From positions 1 to 64,000 of the forward strand of contig JARKIF010000116.1 in assembly GCA_029378245.1 (NCBI GenBank): 64,000 nt of DNA. Direction: 5' to 3'. The stretch comes from Roridomyces roridus. Taxonomy: Eukaryota; Basidiomycota; Agaricomycetes; Agaricales; Mycenaceae. The position numbers and the translations under genes are program-made. Positions 11,764 through 24,083 of the stretch are shown here, one piece after another (the first letter of the stretch is position 1; each line of letters opens with the position of its first letter). The notes beneath the pieces are model-generated. The model saw only the letters and a list, made by a program, of their open reading frames with translations. It made no database searches and was not told the DNA's origin.

Positions 11764-13144
11764 GAATTTGAACCCACCACAGGATCACGTCACGTTGTGA
11801 CGTGTCACTCTCTTGCCAGCTCACCAACCCGACTCAGAATCGACGTCGCCCACACTCCTCTGCCTCCCCCGCCCACCCTCGCTCCTTCGCTCCTGCCTTT
11901 GCTACTCTCTGCTGCCTTTCACCCTACCGCCCTTGCCGCTATCACCGCTGCCCCGACTCCCGAGCTACTCAAGCGCCCGCCACTATCACAGATACCGTTC
12001 GTCTGTGCTCGGCCGCAGCAAATGTCGTCCAGGGTCCATGGCTAGCGTCGAACCCGACTGCATGCACCCACCGACGTCCAACAGCTCGCCAACTACCCAC
12101 TGCTGCAGCACCAACTACAGTCGCGACTCGCATGGTGCGTAAACCTGCCAGCTCATCATCACCCACTCACCCACCCGTTCGCAGTAACATACTCCCAACG
12201 TTACCGATCCTGCCATCGCCGTCACCGTGCATGTCACCGTCGTCACCGTCGTCCCAATATGCCAGCTCGATTTGCCACCCTCCCCGATCCCTCTTCTCGA
12301 TGCACCTGGTCACTATACACACCACATACACTCCCTTTCCTCGCTCCCTCTCCTCGGCATGCCTGCACCCCACCCTTTCCGCCGACCGTTGTCGTGGCAC
12401 GTTCCATCTTGGCCGCATGTGGTTGCCTAGCCTACATCCTCCGCTCCTCAATACCACCAAGGCACCCTTCGCTACCGTGCTCCGGATGCGTTAAGATTAT
12501 GGTAGACTTCGTGTGATTCGGCTCATGTATTTATGTAGTTTTCATTCTGAATGGAATCACCGTTCCAAGATTGGCATAAAAAACGATGAGCTGATAACTT
12601 GAAAGGATTGCCCGCGCGGCAGCGCAAAAGCACCACGCAGTGGGCCTCCGCGGCGAGCGGCAAGCTTCGCGCAGCGATGGGGTCCGGGGGCAAAGCCCCG
12701 GCGGGTCCAGGGTGGAACCCTGGCCGTCGCGGCCGGCGCCGCAATGAGTGTTCCACTCTCATCGATCTTTCGGGGAGGTTCAAAAGGTTCCGCTGTGCAA
12801 CAAAGTTGCCAGCGAGAAACCGGGCAGCACCACGAGCATTTAAATGAGGAATAATCATTTCACAGGTTCCAGATGCCAGAAAACCATGGACTAGTACAGA
12901 TGCAAGGAAACTATGTAGTGCACTGGCCGCCCGGGGAAGCTGCCGCGCTAGCGAAAATGGGCCGCTAGGCAAAACCCAGCGGGAGCGAGGACGTGCCGCG
13001 AGGCCGAGACAGCGTGAGCGAAACCGCGCGGCCAGGCGAAGGTGCCGCGAGGCAACAGGCAGCGCTAGCGAAACGGCGCCGCCAGGTTGATGGGATCATC
13101 ACATGTCACATTGTGTGACGCGATCCTGTGGTGAGTGCAGTGTC
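11764..13144. mobile_element. Non-autonomous TIR element, 11-bp target duplication
   Basis: The 1381-bp element has ends starting GA and sharing ACCACAGGATC(A/G)CGTCAC about 10 bp in. The right end is the inverse (GTGACGCGATCCTGTGGT). The 11-mer CGATGTTGATG directly abuts both ends (11753-11763 and 13145-13155). A duplication of 9-11 bp fits the Mutator superfamily. The interior is C-rich on the left (11850-12500). From ~12600 to 13082 it is GC-rich with short palindromes and imperfect repeats such as TGCCGCGAGGC and CGCTAGCGAAA. No transposase ORF is present. Confidence 0.8.
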
Positions 13145-13312
13145 CGATGTTGATGCGATGTGTATGCATTGTAATTGATTGATCCGTGTTTGTGACTTCC
13201 AGCAGCATTTTGGGAGAATCCGAATTTGTACTACCTCGACTACAAGTGGATAAAAGCAAGTTTTTTTGATCGCCCTTTTGGCAACCGTACTATCTAGGAA
13301 AGACTACTATAT

Positions 13313-13549
13313 CTATATGGTGTTATGGTCCCTAGCCAACAGTTGCGCGTGCAACCACAGATCAAACTCCGTCGTGTATGCCAAATCATCCGTCCGGGAG
13401 TAATGACAGGAACGTACGAGCAAATCCTCAAGCTCCCCCGTCATGCGAACATCAACCTCGTGAGAATAGGTATGGAAGTGAAGAGGACGAAGAGCGCTGG
13501 TCTGTGAGCGCAAGTCAGCTGATATCCCTGCAAGTTCAGAAATGACTCT
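13313..13549 (-). pseudogene. 3' end of the HECT-like gene, cut off by copy A
   Basis: This open segment (ending DHNTI, stop at 13313) continues, in frame, the exon that stops at 18562 on the other side of the 5-kb element. Removing the element and one copy of the 7-bp duplication gives an uninterrupted frame across the junction (...SSNGV + RVISELAG...). The segment encodes about 80 residues with no recognised domain. It is the displaced C-terminus of the gene at 18569-21955. Confidence 0.75.
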
Positions 13550-13556
13550 CACCCCA

Positions 13557-16500
13557 CACCTCATAATGTGTACATATCCAGATATGTACTGGCCAGGTCC
13601 AAGGTACATATTGCAATATCTTTGGGCCTCCCATATATTCATTTAAATGGCTTTTTTCATTAACCGGGGGTCAATAGCGGCATCCCGGCACCCACGATGC
13701 CATTGTTTGACCACACGGCAAGCTCAACTAAAGCGGCACTCTCGGCATTCAAGCACGGAAAATGATGCAAAAAATGTGCATTAAATAAATACTACTAGAA
13801 ATTGGCGCCCGCAGGTGCTTACACAAAATCACCGCGGAAATACAGATTAGGGCCGCCAGCGCCTAATCAAAAAAAAAAAGGGCGACACAGCGAGCGCTGG
13901 CCAAAAGCGGTTGCGTTGATGCCTGCTCGCGCTCTCGCACACGATCCCCGCCCTCGTCGTACGCGCACAATATGCATTAGCACCGCCAGTGCTTATTGAA
14001 AATAAGCAAAGCGGGCGGCGCTCACCAAAAGCGGGTCCGCTAATCTCGGCCTCTCCGCTCACGCGCGCACTGCCCTCATCCTCCTGCCGTCATTGCAGTG
14101 ATTGCACACGCTCCCCGCCGTCATCGAGCACACCCGTGCATCTCCTCCACCGCACGCTACCTCCGACGTCTGTGCACTTCCCACTGCTCTCGCATGTTTC
14201 CGTCTCCTTTCTGTCAACACACGATCCCCGCCGTCACACGCTCTCCGCCGCCATGCCGCCCGTCGAATCTGTCCTATGCGGGACGACGGGGCCGGCACGG
14301 ATCGTTCGGGGAGGGTCCGCGTGTATCAAACGGGGGAATGTCGAGTACGGACGGAGGCGTCTACGAGGCGGGGCTGAGAATCAGCGTGTCGAAAATGCCG
14401 TCCGATTCGCGGAGACTGCTGAGATGGGGTGCCGAGCGCGGGAGGTCGAATGCAATTCCACAGGGAGGAAATACAGGGTATCTAGAATGTTGGGTGAGTA
14501 TCAGGGTGTCAGAGAGAAAGAGAGCGTTACTTACAGGAATTATGCACATGGTGCTTTCTTGGAGAGGGAAGAAGACGGCGTGTGTGTACGCCGAGACAGT
14601 GAAGAAACCCATCGGGGGAGGAGAGAGGGTTTCTGGGGTGTGGCAAAGGAGGGAGCGGACTCGAGGACACCTCAAAGGCCTGATGGGCCCAATGCACATG
14701 CGATGGTAAGGCCAGCGACGGGACCGGGAGGTGCCTCTGCCAGGGAGAAGGAATGGCGTATTGGCGTCGTCAAACGGGGGCTGCCAGCAAACGGCGTGAT
14801 TCTTGTTACTGGCTGGGTTAGAGCTTGTCGTTGTCGACGGCGGGGGAAGGATAAAGTGCGTCCGGGAGCACGGGTAGTGGGAGGACGAGAAGGGATGAGG
14901 AGGCAGCGCAGATGGGCCAGCGAGTCTCGTCGTCACTGCGGTGACTTCATCGAGGTGGGGTGATACGATGTGCCATCGTCAATGTCACCGACAGCCGGGG
15001 TTTCGGTGCTCCAGCGCGAGCTAACAGGCCCCAGTCGGGTGTGGCTTTGAGCAGAGATGCAGAGAACCTAGCTACGGTCAGTCTTGAATCGGCTGTGGAG
15101 TAGGACGACACACTCGATTGCCACGTCACCATGCGGTTTTTCATCCCATCATCGCGCCAGGCGTCAGGCGTACAGGTGCAGGAGACGTTGTCGACGAGGT
15201 GAGGCCGATGTTAGTCGTCGACCAGGTGGAAGGATTGAGAAGGACGACGGTGCTGGCAGAGGCGTTTGCGGTCACATGATTCAATCAACACGATCATGGC
15301 TCCGCAGACGCCAGTGTTTCTATCCATTCTACTGACATTTATGCCCAAAGCGCACATGAGCAAGTGCCTTACATCCTTCGACACGCCGACTCCAAACTTC
15401 TGCTTAATCCGAGCTTTTCTTAGATGAATTGAAGGATCTTAGACGGCAGTAACTTGAAGTTGAATCTAGATTTCCTGAGCTTTCTGGACTCTATTCCAGT
15501 ATTCAAATCTCTGCTATGAGAAGTTCAAGCCGAGTAGGACGTAGTTGGGGACTTGATCTGTGCTCTAGCTGGCAAAAGATGCTGCGTGAGTAACCAGGCT
15601 TTGGGGAGTCGAAATCTCAGCCTCTGTGAGCGCCATGAGTGGACAACTGGTACCTAACGTATTGGGTGAGTCACAAGAGTCTTGGAGAATTTTTCTGGCT
15701 TCCTGGAATCGTCAGAGGAAAGGCAAGTGAATATAATTTGAAAATGAAAGATTGCGCCGTGGACAGCGTTCCTGGATCATAGGACCTCCGGTATTTCGCG
15801 GAATGGGTTGCCCCATGCTCCATTTACTCGAATGGGATTGAATCTCGGCTGAGAAGAAAGATCGAACATCGATTTAGCGGAAAGAGATTTGACATGACGG
15901 AATCACCACTAGCTATCTCATCAAATGATTTTTTCCCTGTGAGCTGTGGACACAGTTCGGTCAATCTGAGCATGTATCTGGGGTACTATACGGTATAGGT
16001 ACTCGATGGATTAATTTCACATTTTTACGAGGTGAGGAAGTAACCGAACTCAACATCGAGCTCTCATTGAAAAACCTGAACTGGCAATCACTTGTCAGTC
16101 ACACCCCACTCTCATTGCACTTTCGACCCATTCCACCATGCACACTGGCTCCCTCTTCCTAAATCCTTTTCAAATGGTCAATGAATGTTCTAATGCGACC
16201 CCGGAAAAATCCTAGATCTCCAGAAGTGTCTCCAAAGTGTCGGTGCTGGTGTGATTCTCACACATCAAATTTTATTTCGACTCGTTAACCACTGTACACT
16301 CTATCTGCTACCCTACCCCTTTTTCAAACCACTTTAGAATGATCTTAAGATGCTCCAGATAGATCCCTGGGTCCCGAAACAATCTCAGTATCGCAAACGA
16401 GTCTCCATGTGCGGATCTCCGGGATTCTCGGACAATGGTGTCTCCTTGCAGATTTGCGTTTTCGCCTCTCACAAATGCCTCAACGGACTAGAATGAATGA

Positions 16501-18561
16501 TGATACGATTCAGGCATAATCTGCATGTATGAAACCAGCCGTGCACTGACTATACAACCACGCTGCAATTGACACGACGGCGTGCACACATACCTCGGAA
16601 TCACACATCCAGCTCCCCTACCAAGGTATCCGGCATCCTATTGGCAGAAACAGTCGTACTAGACACTTGAAGAGGACATCACACACATACGACGAGCGCA
16701 AATGGGAGCTGCGGGACACAAGTGAATGGGTTCAGCGTCAAACACCACGCTACTCATCCGCTCGATTGTCAATCCACCTTCCTCGCATCGAAAACCTCAT
16801 AGCAAAGTGACGGCGGTCGGAAAGGTGTCTGCAGGATGTTCCCTCGCTCTCGTGATTCATCCTGTAGGGGGGAATGAGGAAGTGGGTGTACGCCGCCGAT
16901 TTGAGTAATGCTGCCAGTTTGTATCGTTTCGCCGCCAGCTTGTATTGCTTCTCCGCCAGTTCGTTTCGTTTCGTTCCAGGCCAAAAGTCCGTGGCGAGCG
17001 ACGTCGGGAGATCTGAGATGCGAGGGACAAGTACCGAGAAAGCCGTTGCTTGTTTGAATCAGACACAGGCGAGTCCCGAACCGAAGAATGAACGTTATGG
17101 GGACCACCTGTCGTTGGGTTGATATTCAAAACCTCAGTCAGAGGAGAGGCGGGGTAGATCGGATGAGACTCGGCGCAAACACAAGGTGTAGGGAGCCGCG
17201 TGATTTAATCGCCCTAAGGAAACTTGTCCGATGATTCAAATCAATATACAGTCCTTGTATAGCGAACGCACCGGTGTCAGGAAAGAGCTATAATGTGTGA
17301 AGTGTGCGGATTAAATTGGCACAGACTTTCCCGTTCCGCGTGATTGTAACTCAGATGGATTGAGGGATCTGGCACGTTATTGAGGACATTGAATTCGATC
17401 AGCGGACAACGATGACTAGGTGGTTCGCAAAGCGTTGATATATTCAGGCACAGAGTGTCGATGCAGAGAGTCGACATGTGGCGGGCTCGAAAGACGTTGG
17501 GTGCCAGACTGCGGAGGGGGCCAAGTAGAAACATCTGGTTTGTCCACCAGGGCTCAGTAAAGAACGAGATTCAAGAAACAGCGCCATCCAGAATCCAGAG
17601 GCAATTCTGCAGACTGCAATTGACCGCCGACAGCCAAGCAAAAGTGGCAGGAGAAGTTTGACTCGAGTTTTGAGCAAGCCAAAAAAAGAGAGGACGGAGG
17701 CGAGCCGCGAGAGTGGATGGAAAGGAGTGGAATTCGCGTGGCGAACAAAGCGGAGGAGGGAGAGCAACGGAACGGAACGCGGAGATAACGATCAAATACC
17801 GAGGTCACGAGAAATCAACAGGCCCCAAAGTGGCGCCACTTTTTTCACCCTCCTCCATAATGGATCCCAACGCCTCGCCATCTCCATCCCTCTGCCTCCG
17901 GTCGTTTTCGTCCCCACAGACTTCCGACTACGATCCAGTCTTCACCCGTCCTTGTGTTTGGCATCCATTATGCGGCATCCGTCCGAGTTCCTCAGTTCGT
18001 CAAGGCCACCCGACTTCCATCCACTCCCGCCCCCCACTCCACAACGGCCCCGGCGCTTTTGCCCGTACACCGTTTCCGTACAGAGTCCAACGCAAGCCCC
18101 GGGGCTTGCTACTGGCAGCGTGTACACGCCGTCTGCTCCCGGTGTGCCGGGCGCGGGCGGTGCCGCTCGCCCGCGGGGACCTCTTTTTCGTTCCATTTCG
18201 CGGCGCGCTGGCCCCAGTGCTAGCTTTTTACCGTTCCCGTGTGTGGTGCGCTCGCCGCTGCTGGTGCCGAGCGCCTGCCGGCGTGCGGGCGCCCATTTTA
18301 TTATTATTATTGATTATATTATTACATTTGATCCACCCGCTGTTTTCTCTATTTTATTATTCCAATCAAAATTGATCCCAAATCACATCCGACCGACTTT
18401 GATGGCTTACTTGAAGCTCCGAACACATCAAAAATCAGTCCAAGGCCTCACCAATGTATGCCGAGAAGCCGCCAATGGCCTGGAGTGCTGGCCCAAAGAT
18501 ATCGCAATGCGTACCTGGACTATCACCCATAGATATCTAGATATGTCAACTTAATGAGCTG
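13557..18561 (+). mobile_element. 5.0-kb TIR element, copy A
   Basis: The element starts CACCTCATAATGTG and ends in the complement of CAGCTCATTAAGTTG. These outer ends are imperfect TIRs of about 70 bp, both continuing through CATATC, AGATAT and ATATCTTTGGGCC. The 7-mer CACCCCA flanks both sides (13550-13556 and 18562-18568). Many ORFs lie inside but none resembles a transposase, so it is non-autonomous. It contains poly-A, a TTATTATT tract and C-rich segments. It matches copy B almost base for base; the one difference seen is an A-run of 11 versus 13. A 7-bp duplication does not point clearly to a known superfamily. Confidence 0.9.
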
Positions 18562-21500
18562 CACCCCATTCGACGACTCAGTCGTGCTCGCCACATGGAA
18601 CTGCAGATATCTCAGTGAACAAACAATATTAAGAGCTGCCAATGACGTACCATGATACGCCAATTTTGGCTGGCAGGACGAAGGCTGCTGTCCGTACACG
18701 CCTCAAGCAGGAGAGCTGCACGGAAGAGAGGGTCGCCATGTCGAGAATCCCACTCGTCGTTCGCAACGACACCACCTCTCAGCTCAAGGGGATGGCCAGC
18801 ACCATGGAGGTAACGTTCAACGGAGAGGAAGAAGAGGGCGGAGAAGCAGGGTGTGGTCTCATCATCGGCAGCGCGAACAACCTTGTGCTCCAGGTGATCA
18901 ACAACATCAGCAAGGTTACGAACCTTGCGGTCATACAGACACGCAAGCATGGAGAGTGCCGGCTGATGTCGCACAAGGGCCTAAAGGCTCAGTGAGTGAG
19001 GAGAAAAAATGATTGGAGAGGGAAGGACAAACCTCGACGACAGATGTGTTGCCCACGGTGCGATTCCACCCCCGCTGGAGTGCAAGGTACTCCGGCGTAC
19101 CGAAGAACTCCACTGTCCATGTGAGCAGAACTTTGATCATGAATGTTCTGGTCCACTCATCGTGGACAGCTGCGGTTCTCGGGCTCGTGATGTTGGAAGG
19201 CTGCGAAATGAAACGATGAGCGCCAGCGATAGATATGTAATTGGAAAATGAAGCACCTGAATCTCAACGACGTTGATGAGGAACTGGACCAGTGGGTGAA
19301 AGATGTCGGTAGGAATGGGATCGTTCGGGGATAGCGTCAGCCAAGGCGCAAGCACGGTAAAGGCGTCAGGGTCAAGGGCCGCGAGGACATTGGTCGGGAT
19401 GAGCATTCCCTCCCGGCCCGAAGTAAGCGCAACGAGTATCCAGATGCTCACAGGCAGTGGCGCCTGTCCAAGGTAATAGCAGTGGAGAGCGAGCAGAGTG
19501 CCATAGGCAGTGAAGGCGATGCAGCGCTCGGGAATCTCGACGGGCGCGATGGAAAAAACCGGGACGTACATGCCGGTGGATGCAGCAGCCCAGTAGTGGT
19601 GATCGGTCACGGCGAGCTCGACGGCCTTCCGGTAGACGGCTCGCTCGGGTCCAGGACCGATGGAAAGGGCACCGGTGTTGCCATTGTGCAAGACCCGGGT
19701 ACCCCTGTGAGACAAGTCAGAAGATAAAAGGGGAAACACATTGGGCACGTACACTCTCATAGTACGATTGGATCGAAAGAGTTGCGCAATCGATTCTGGA
19801 TAGTCGCACATGATGATTCCATCCGGGAGCGGGAAAGGTACTGTTGGACTCCGTATCATGTGCTGAAGAAGACACCACAAGCCCGCGGCCCCATCATCAA
19901 TGCTGCGAGCGTGCATGATAAACGGGTGGGGGTGAGCCTCGACAATGGACTCCGCAGAGCGTTGGAGAGTCCATTGCCAGCTAAAGACGTCTGACGTGGA
20001 CACAAGGTTGTCCCCGACGACGAGCGGACCTACGTCTTGCAGTCGCAGCACTGGATAAATGGGCAGAGGCGGAGGCGGCAGCATACGGAATGCTGGGCCG
20101 GGAGAAGGAGGCTGGGGCACCTGATAACCTGTTAGCTCCATGACCACGACCAAAGAGAAGCGCATACCGAAACATCGGCCGGAAGAATCGACACAGCCTA
20201 GATAGTTGTTGAGTCAAGCGGACACATGAGGAGAAGGACGAACCGTTTGGGGTGGGCTCGGCTCGGATTGACGCTGCCGGATGCGGCGCTCGGGAGAGGA
20301 CTGCCAACAATTAACGATTGAAGCCGGGTAAACGAAGAAACGCACCTCAGATGGGGAACGCCGTCTGATCAACCCCGATGACGTGGCCGCGGGAAGGGGA
20401 ACACTCGGTGGATCCTACAAAAGACGGTGAGGACAATAGGCAACAACTAGAAGCACGCAAACCTCCGGACAAAAGCCTTCATAGCATCGGGGGTCCAGAT
20501 TCTCAAAGAATCCCGCAAGAACGCGCTCTGCAAAGCAGATGTGCGGCAGGGAGAGGACTCTGGAGGGGAGAGCCTGGCTTGCAAAGTGCTGGCTGTCGAT
20601 GGGACCCCGGATATTTCCGTACTTGGGAGCTAGTCCAACATATCAGTGGCAGAACGACCAAAACCGTGATAACGACGCTCACCTACTATAACGAAGGGCT
20701 TGGGCTTCCCCGCCGATGGTTCTGGGTTGGGAAGATTTTTGTTCAGCTTCTCGATCTCCGCGAACCCAAAGTTGTTGTCGTTGATCTTCGGGTGCTCGTT
20801 GAAGGTGAAGGTGACTGTACGCCGGGTTGGGGACAGCAAGACGAAAGGTTGCTTGTGCAGCTGGCCGGCGGCAACAGACGAGGCCATTGCATGAGGGGAC
20901 GGGGGAAGAAGGAGGTTGTTGGTGGCGAGAGCTGTCGTCAACGCTGCCGTGATGGCAGTCGGCGAGGCCACACCATTCCGCGGGAACCTGATGTCGAGAA
21001 TGAGATGGTGGTCGTCGAGGAGAGTGAGGAGATCGAGGAGTTGGTCGTTGCGAACAGTCAGTCGGCGAGAGGGATGCGACGGGGTCTCAAAGGACCCACG
21101 GACCTACACGCAATAGCATCACCGAGACGTATGGTCACAGATAGAATCAACACTCACCACATATGGATACATGGCCACTCGGACGACAACGTCATTGGAA
21201 AAAGGGCGCGATGTGGAAGCAGCGCCCGGGAAGGAATTTCTCCCACGCCCGCGGGATGGTGATGAGCCGGTGTGGAGGGTCCGCTGGGCGCTGTCCATGC
21301 GGCGATCGTTGGTGCTCCCCTGCACCGTCACCGGGAGCCCGCCAAATGCAGAAACTGGTGGGTTAAGGGCAGAGGTGGAGAGGGATGGGCCTGGCGATGA
21401 GATGGAGAAAGAGGGAGTGACAGGGGGTGCAGATGCGGTAGTAGCGCTGCATGTAGGTCAAAAAAAGGAATCTCGTATTTTATGACAACGCACATTAAAG

Positions 21501-21955
21501 TCGGTGGGTACCCGGGGTCAGGTAGCGGTGCATGAGCACCCCATGGAGCGCCGCACTCACATATGGCAGTGTGCGTGAGTGCGGGGCCAGCCTGAAGGAG
21601 TGTGTAAGCGGGAGAAAATTGAAAAGGCAAAGTGCCACGTACCGAGTAAAATCCCCCGCAGTGGCTGGGCGCATATCCACCTTTGCGGAAGTGGTATCCC
21701 GGATGGGCGGCGTTGTTGCACCCATGGCTCTCGTGAGAAGCCCACGTGTGCCGGCAACCCGTGCAAAGTTCTTCTCAAGAGGTGGGTGTCTATGCGCTCA
21801 TGAGCTCGAGTCAGGGAGGAGAAAATGTGGATGATGCTCACCATCCGCGGCATTTCCCCGCCGGTGCGAGGGTCAATGTCAACAACGTAAAAGGCAGCAC
21901 ACGTGTTGCCAGCGGCAGAGCAGGCCACACAGGAAAAACGGTTGGTGAGTCCGCA
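18562..21955 (-). pseudogene. Large multi-exon gene, weakly HECT-like, disrupted by a transposon
   Basis: The gene starts about 21955 with a Cys-containing N-terminus (MCGLTNRFSCVAC). Coding exons follow around 21446-21159, 21104-20700 and 20100-19290, with further exons at ~19140-19010 and ~18990-18651 and the last one at 18600-18562, where copy A interrupts it. The block at 19300-19600 (FTAYGTLLALHCYYLGQAPL then LAALDPDAF) resembles the N-lobe of HECT ubiquitin ligases. This is weak, and no catalytic cysteine could be placed. The frame between the first two exons also looks inconsistent, so the copy may have been decaying before insertion. It is the third gene in the TET/JBP neighbourhood. 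Confidence 0.45.
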
Positions 21956-23050
21956 CATTTTGGAGGAAACGCGAAGTGGGCAGAAGGGAGGTGACGCGAA
22001 GTGGGAGAAACGAAGACGAGTCAAAAAGTTGTGCAACAAGTATAATATCAGTTTGCTCAGAGCCGGACGACGATCCTAATCGAGTCAAAAACGGGGATGA
22101 TGGCTTCCTTTTGATGCGGACTGTGCTGGAATGGTGCGCTTGATGCTCACCTTGTGCGCATCAGTGGCGCGATAAGGCGCAATAAAGCCTTCTTTTGATG
22201 AACTGCCAGATGGTAACCAAGATACAGTGATTCTTTGCCCGTGCCAAGAAAGTACTTGTGCTCTGGAATGCTTCCGTATGGGTTGCGGTAAGGTACGGAT
22301 TCCAGAGAATCCCGCGGAAGCAAGTAAGGCGTAGTAGAGAAGATATTTGTAAATGGAAGGGTTCATTTTCTTGTGGTTCGTGATTTTGTTGCGGTGGATT
22401 GCCATACATCTGCAGAGAGACAAGGCAAGATTGGCGGGTCCCAGGATCTACGCAGATGTCCAGAGATATCCACAGATGGATGGGAAGCATGTTTGTGATC
22501 CTCCTCAGCGTATATCTTCATATATCGAAGGGAGAAGAGCAAGAGGAAGATGGACATCGACGTAAATGGATGAAGATATATGTCAAGTTTTGACTTCCAT
22601 GTAAATACACACTGATCCATGTAGATCGTGATGAAACTGACGGGATCAAACGCACGAAAACCCTTTTGTCCAACAAGGACCTTCATACATTCAACGCCGT
22701 CACGCGACGCAAACGCGACGTGCCTCTCGACGACTTCAAACCTCTTCAAACTCATTGGATTCACTTGTACTTCGTCGATTCAAGGGACTTCTGGGAGATC
22801 TTGGGCCAGACTCGCGAAGGACTCCAGTTCGTTCGAATGCGCCTGGGCCTCTTGACAATTCGACCTTGGAGTATGTACTGAGTGGGACGTGAATCGTTTA
22901 CTATGGTGCTCAGAACGGAAGGCCGGCCCCGGGCGGGGAAAATGAATCGCGACTGATTCCCGCGTGGCTCATTTCCAATGATCTGCCGCTACCCACTAGC
23001 CGAATCTGCTCCCTTCTGCTCCTTTCTCTTCTTCCTTCGCCAGCTTCAGC
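21956..23050. other. Intergenic, one unassigned ORF fragment
   Basis: At 22666-22881 (+) a 71-codon frame (LSNKDLHTFNAVTRRKRDVP...) ends at a possible GTATGT donor and looks like a coding fragment, but no family was recognised. The rest holds nothing identifiable. The last 100 bp form the SDR promoter. Confidence 0.3.
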
Positions 23051-23934
23051 ATGAAGATTTCTGGTCGCACCTTCATCGTCTCTGGTGGGTTCGTGTACCT
23101 CTCTTGGCGCCATGACTGGTCCTGATAACTGTGCACAGATCTTCCGGACTGGGACTCGCGACGGTACAAGATCTCCTCGCTGCAGACGCGTATGTGTCTA
23201 TACTAGACCGCACTCCTCCTCCCTCCGATCTCCCCGCCTCCCGTACCAAATTCTTCCAAATCGACATCACCAAGCTCCCGGACATTGAGCGTGCAGTGAA
23301 TGGAACAGTCGAATGGACCGCATCTACATCCGCACCGCTGGGCGGCGTCATCAACTGTGCCGGTGTAGGCCCCTACGCCAAAGTGATTAACCACCGCAAC
23401 GAGCCTCACTCGCTCGACGTCTGGGACTTGGTGCTTTCCGTAAATCTAACCGGGTCATTCAACCTGACGCGCTTGGCCCTCGCCCATCTCGTCAAGATCT
23501 CTCCGGAGGAGGGCCCCGACGGCGAACGTGGCGTAGTGGTTCTCGTCGCCAGTGCAGCAGCGGTCAGATTTCTTAAACGAGCCAGTCGCTGATGTATTCA
23601 ATTCTACTTGCAGTTCGAAGGTCATCCCGGACAGACTGCATACGCTGCTTCAAAAGGCGCGCTCCGCTCCATGGCACTTCCGATGGCACGAGACCTCGCG
23701 CGGCATGGGGTCCGCGTCGTGACGATCGCACCGAGTGCTTTCAAGACCAATATGACGGATACGATACCGGAGAAGACGCGTCAGAGTCTCACGGACGAGG
23801 GAATTGCATATCCACGTCGGTTCGGCCAGCCACACGAATTTGCGCAGACGGTTAGATGGATTTTGGAGTGTCCGTATGTGAATGGGGAGACTGTACGCAT
23901 CAGTGGCGCGGCCAGACTTCCGGGTAAATTGTGA
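23051..23934 (+). CDS. Short-chain dehydrogenase, HSD17B10-like (3-hydroxyacyl-CoA dehydrogenase type 2)
   Basis: Three exons (23051-23088, 23139-23562, 23614-23934) give 260 residues, the usual length of the HSD10 family (261 in human). The NAD-binding motif SGGSSGLG is at 11-18 and is completed across intron 1. NCAG follows near residue 100, and the catalytic set is S151, Y164 and K168 (YAASK) with the 13-residue S-to-Y spacing of HSD10. The tail (FEGHPGQTAYAASKGALRS, then TIAPSAFKT and NPVNGE-like CPYVNGETVR) matches that family. Expected role: NAD-dependent oxidation of 3-hydroxyacyl-CoA, often mitochondrial; no targeting peptide is evident. All key residues are present and the frame is intact, so this is probably a functional host gene. 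Confidence 0.85.
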
Positions 23935-24083
23935 AACGGCGGCAGATAAGACATACGCTCCCCATGGGGCACAGAGATTTCATATGGGATGACCGGGCAG
24001 CGATGACCGCTTGCCTTCGTCAGGGGCGGCACTCGGCACACTACATAGTTTATAGCGTGATCCAGTGCAGCGGCATAATATCA

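Noticed and set aside
11802..12494. 230-codon Pro/Ser-rich ORF
   Set aside because: It lies inside the C-rich half of a TIR element and looks like composition-driven open frame.
12600..13080. GC-rich palindromes as a mitochondrial or bacterial insertion
   Set aside because: They fall wholly inside a TIR element with a target duplication, so no separate transfer is needed.
13989..14963. 324-codon ORF and other long ORFs inside copies A and B
   Set aside because: Low-complexity, Arg-rich translations with equally long ORFs on the opposite strand and no domain; best explained by base composition of the element.
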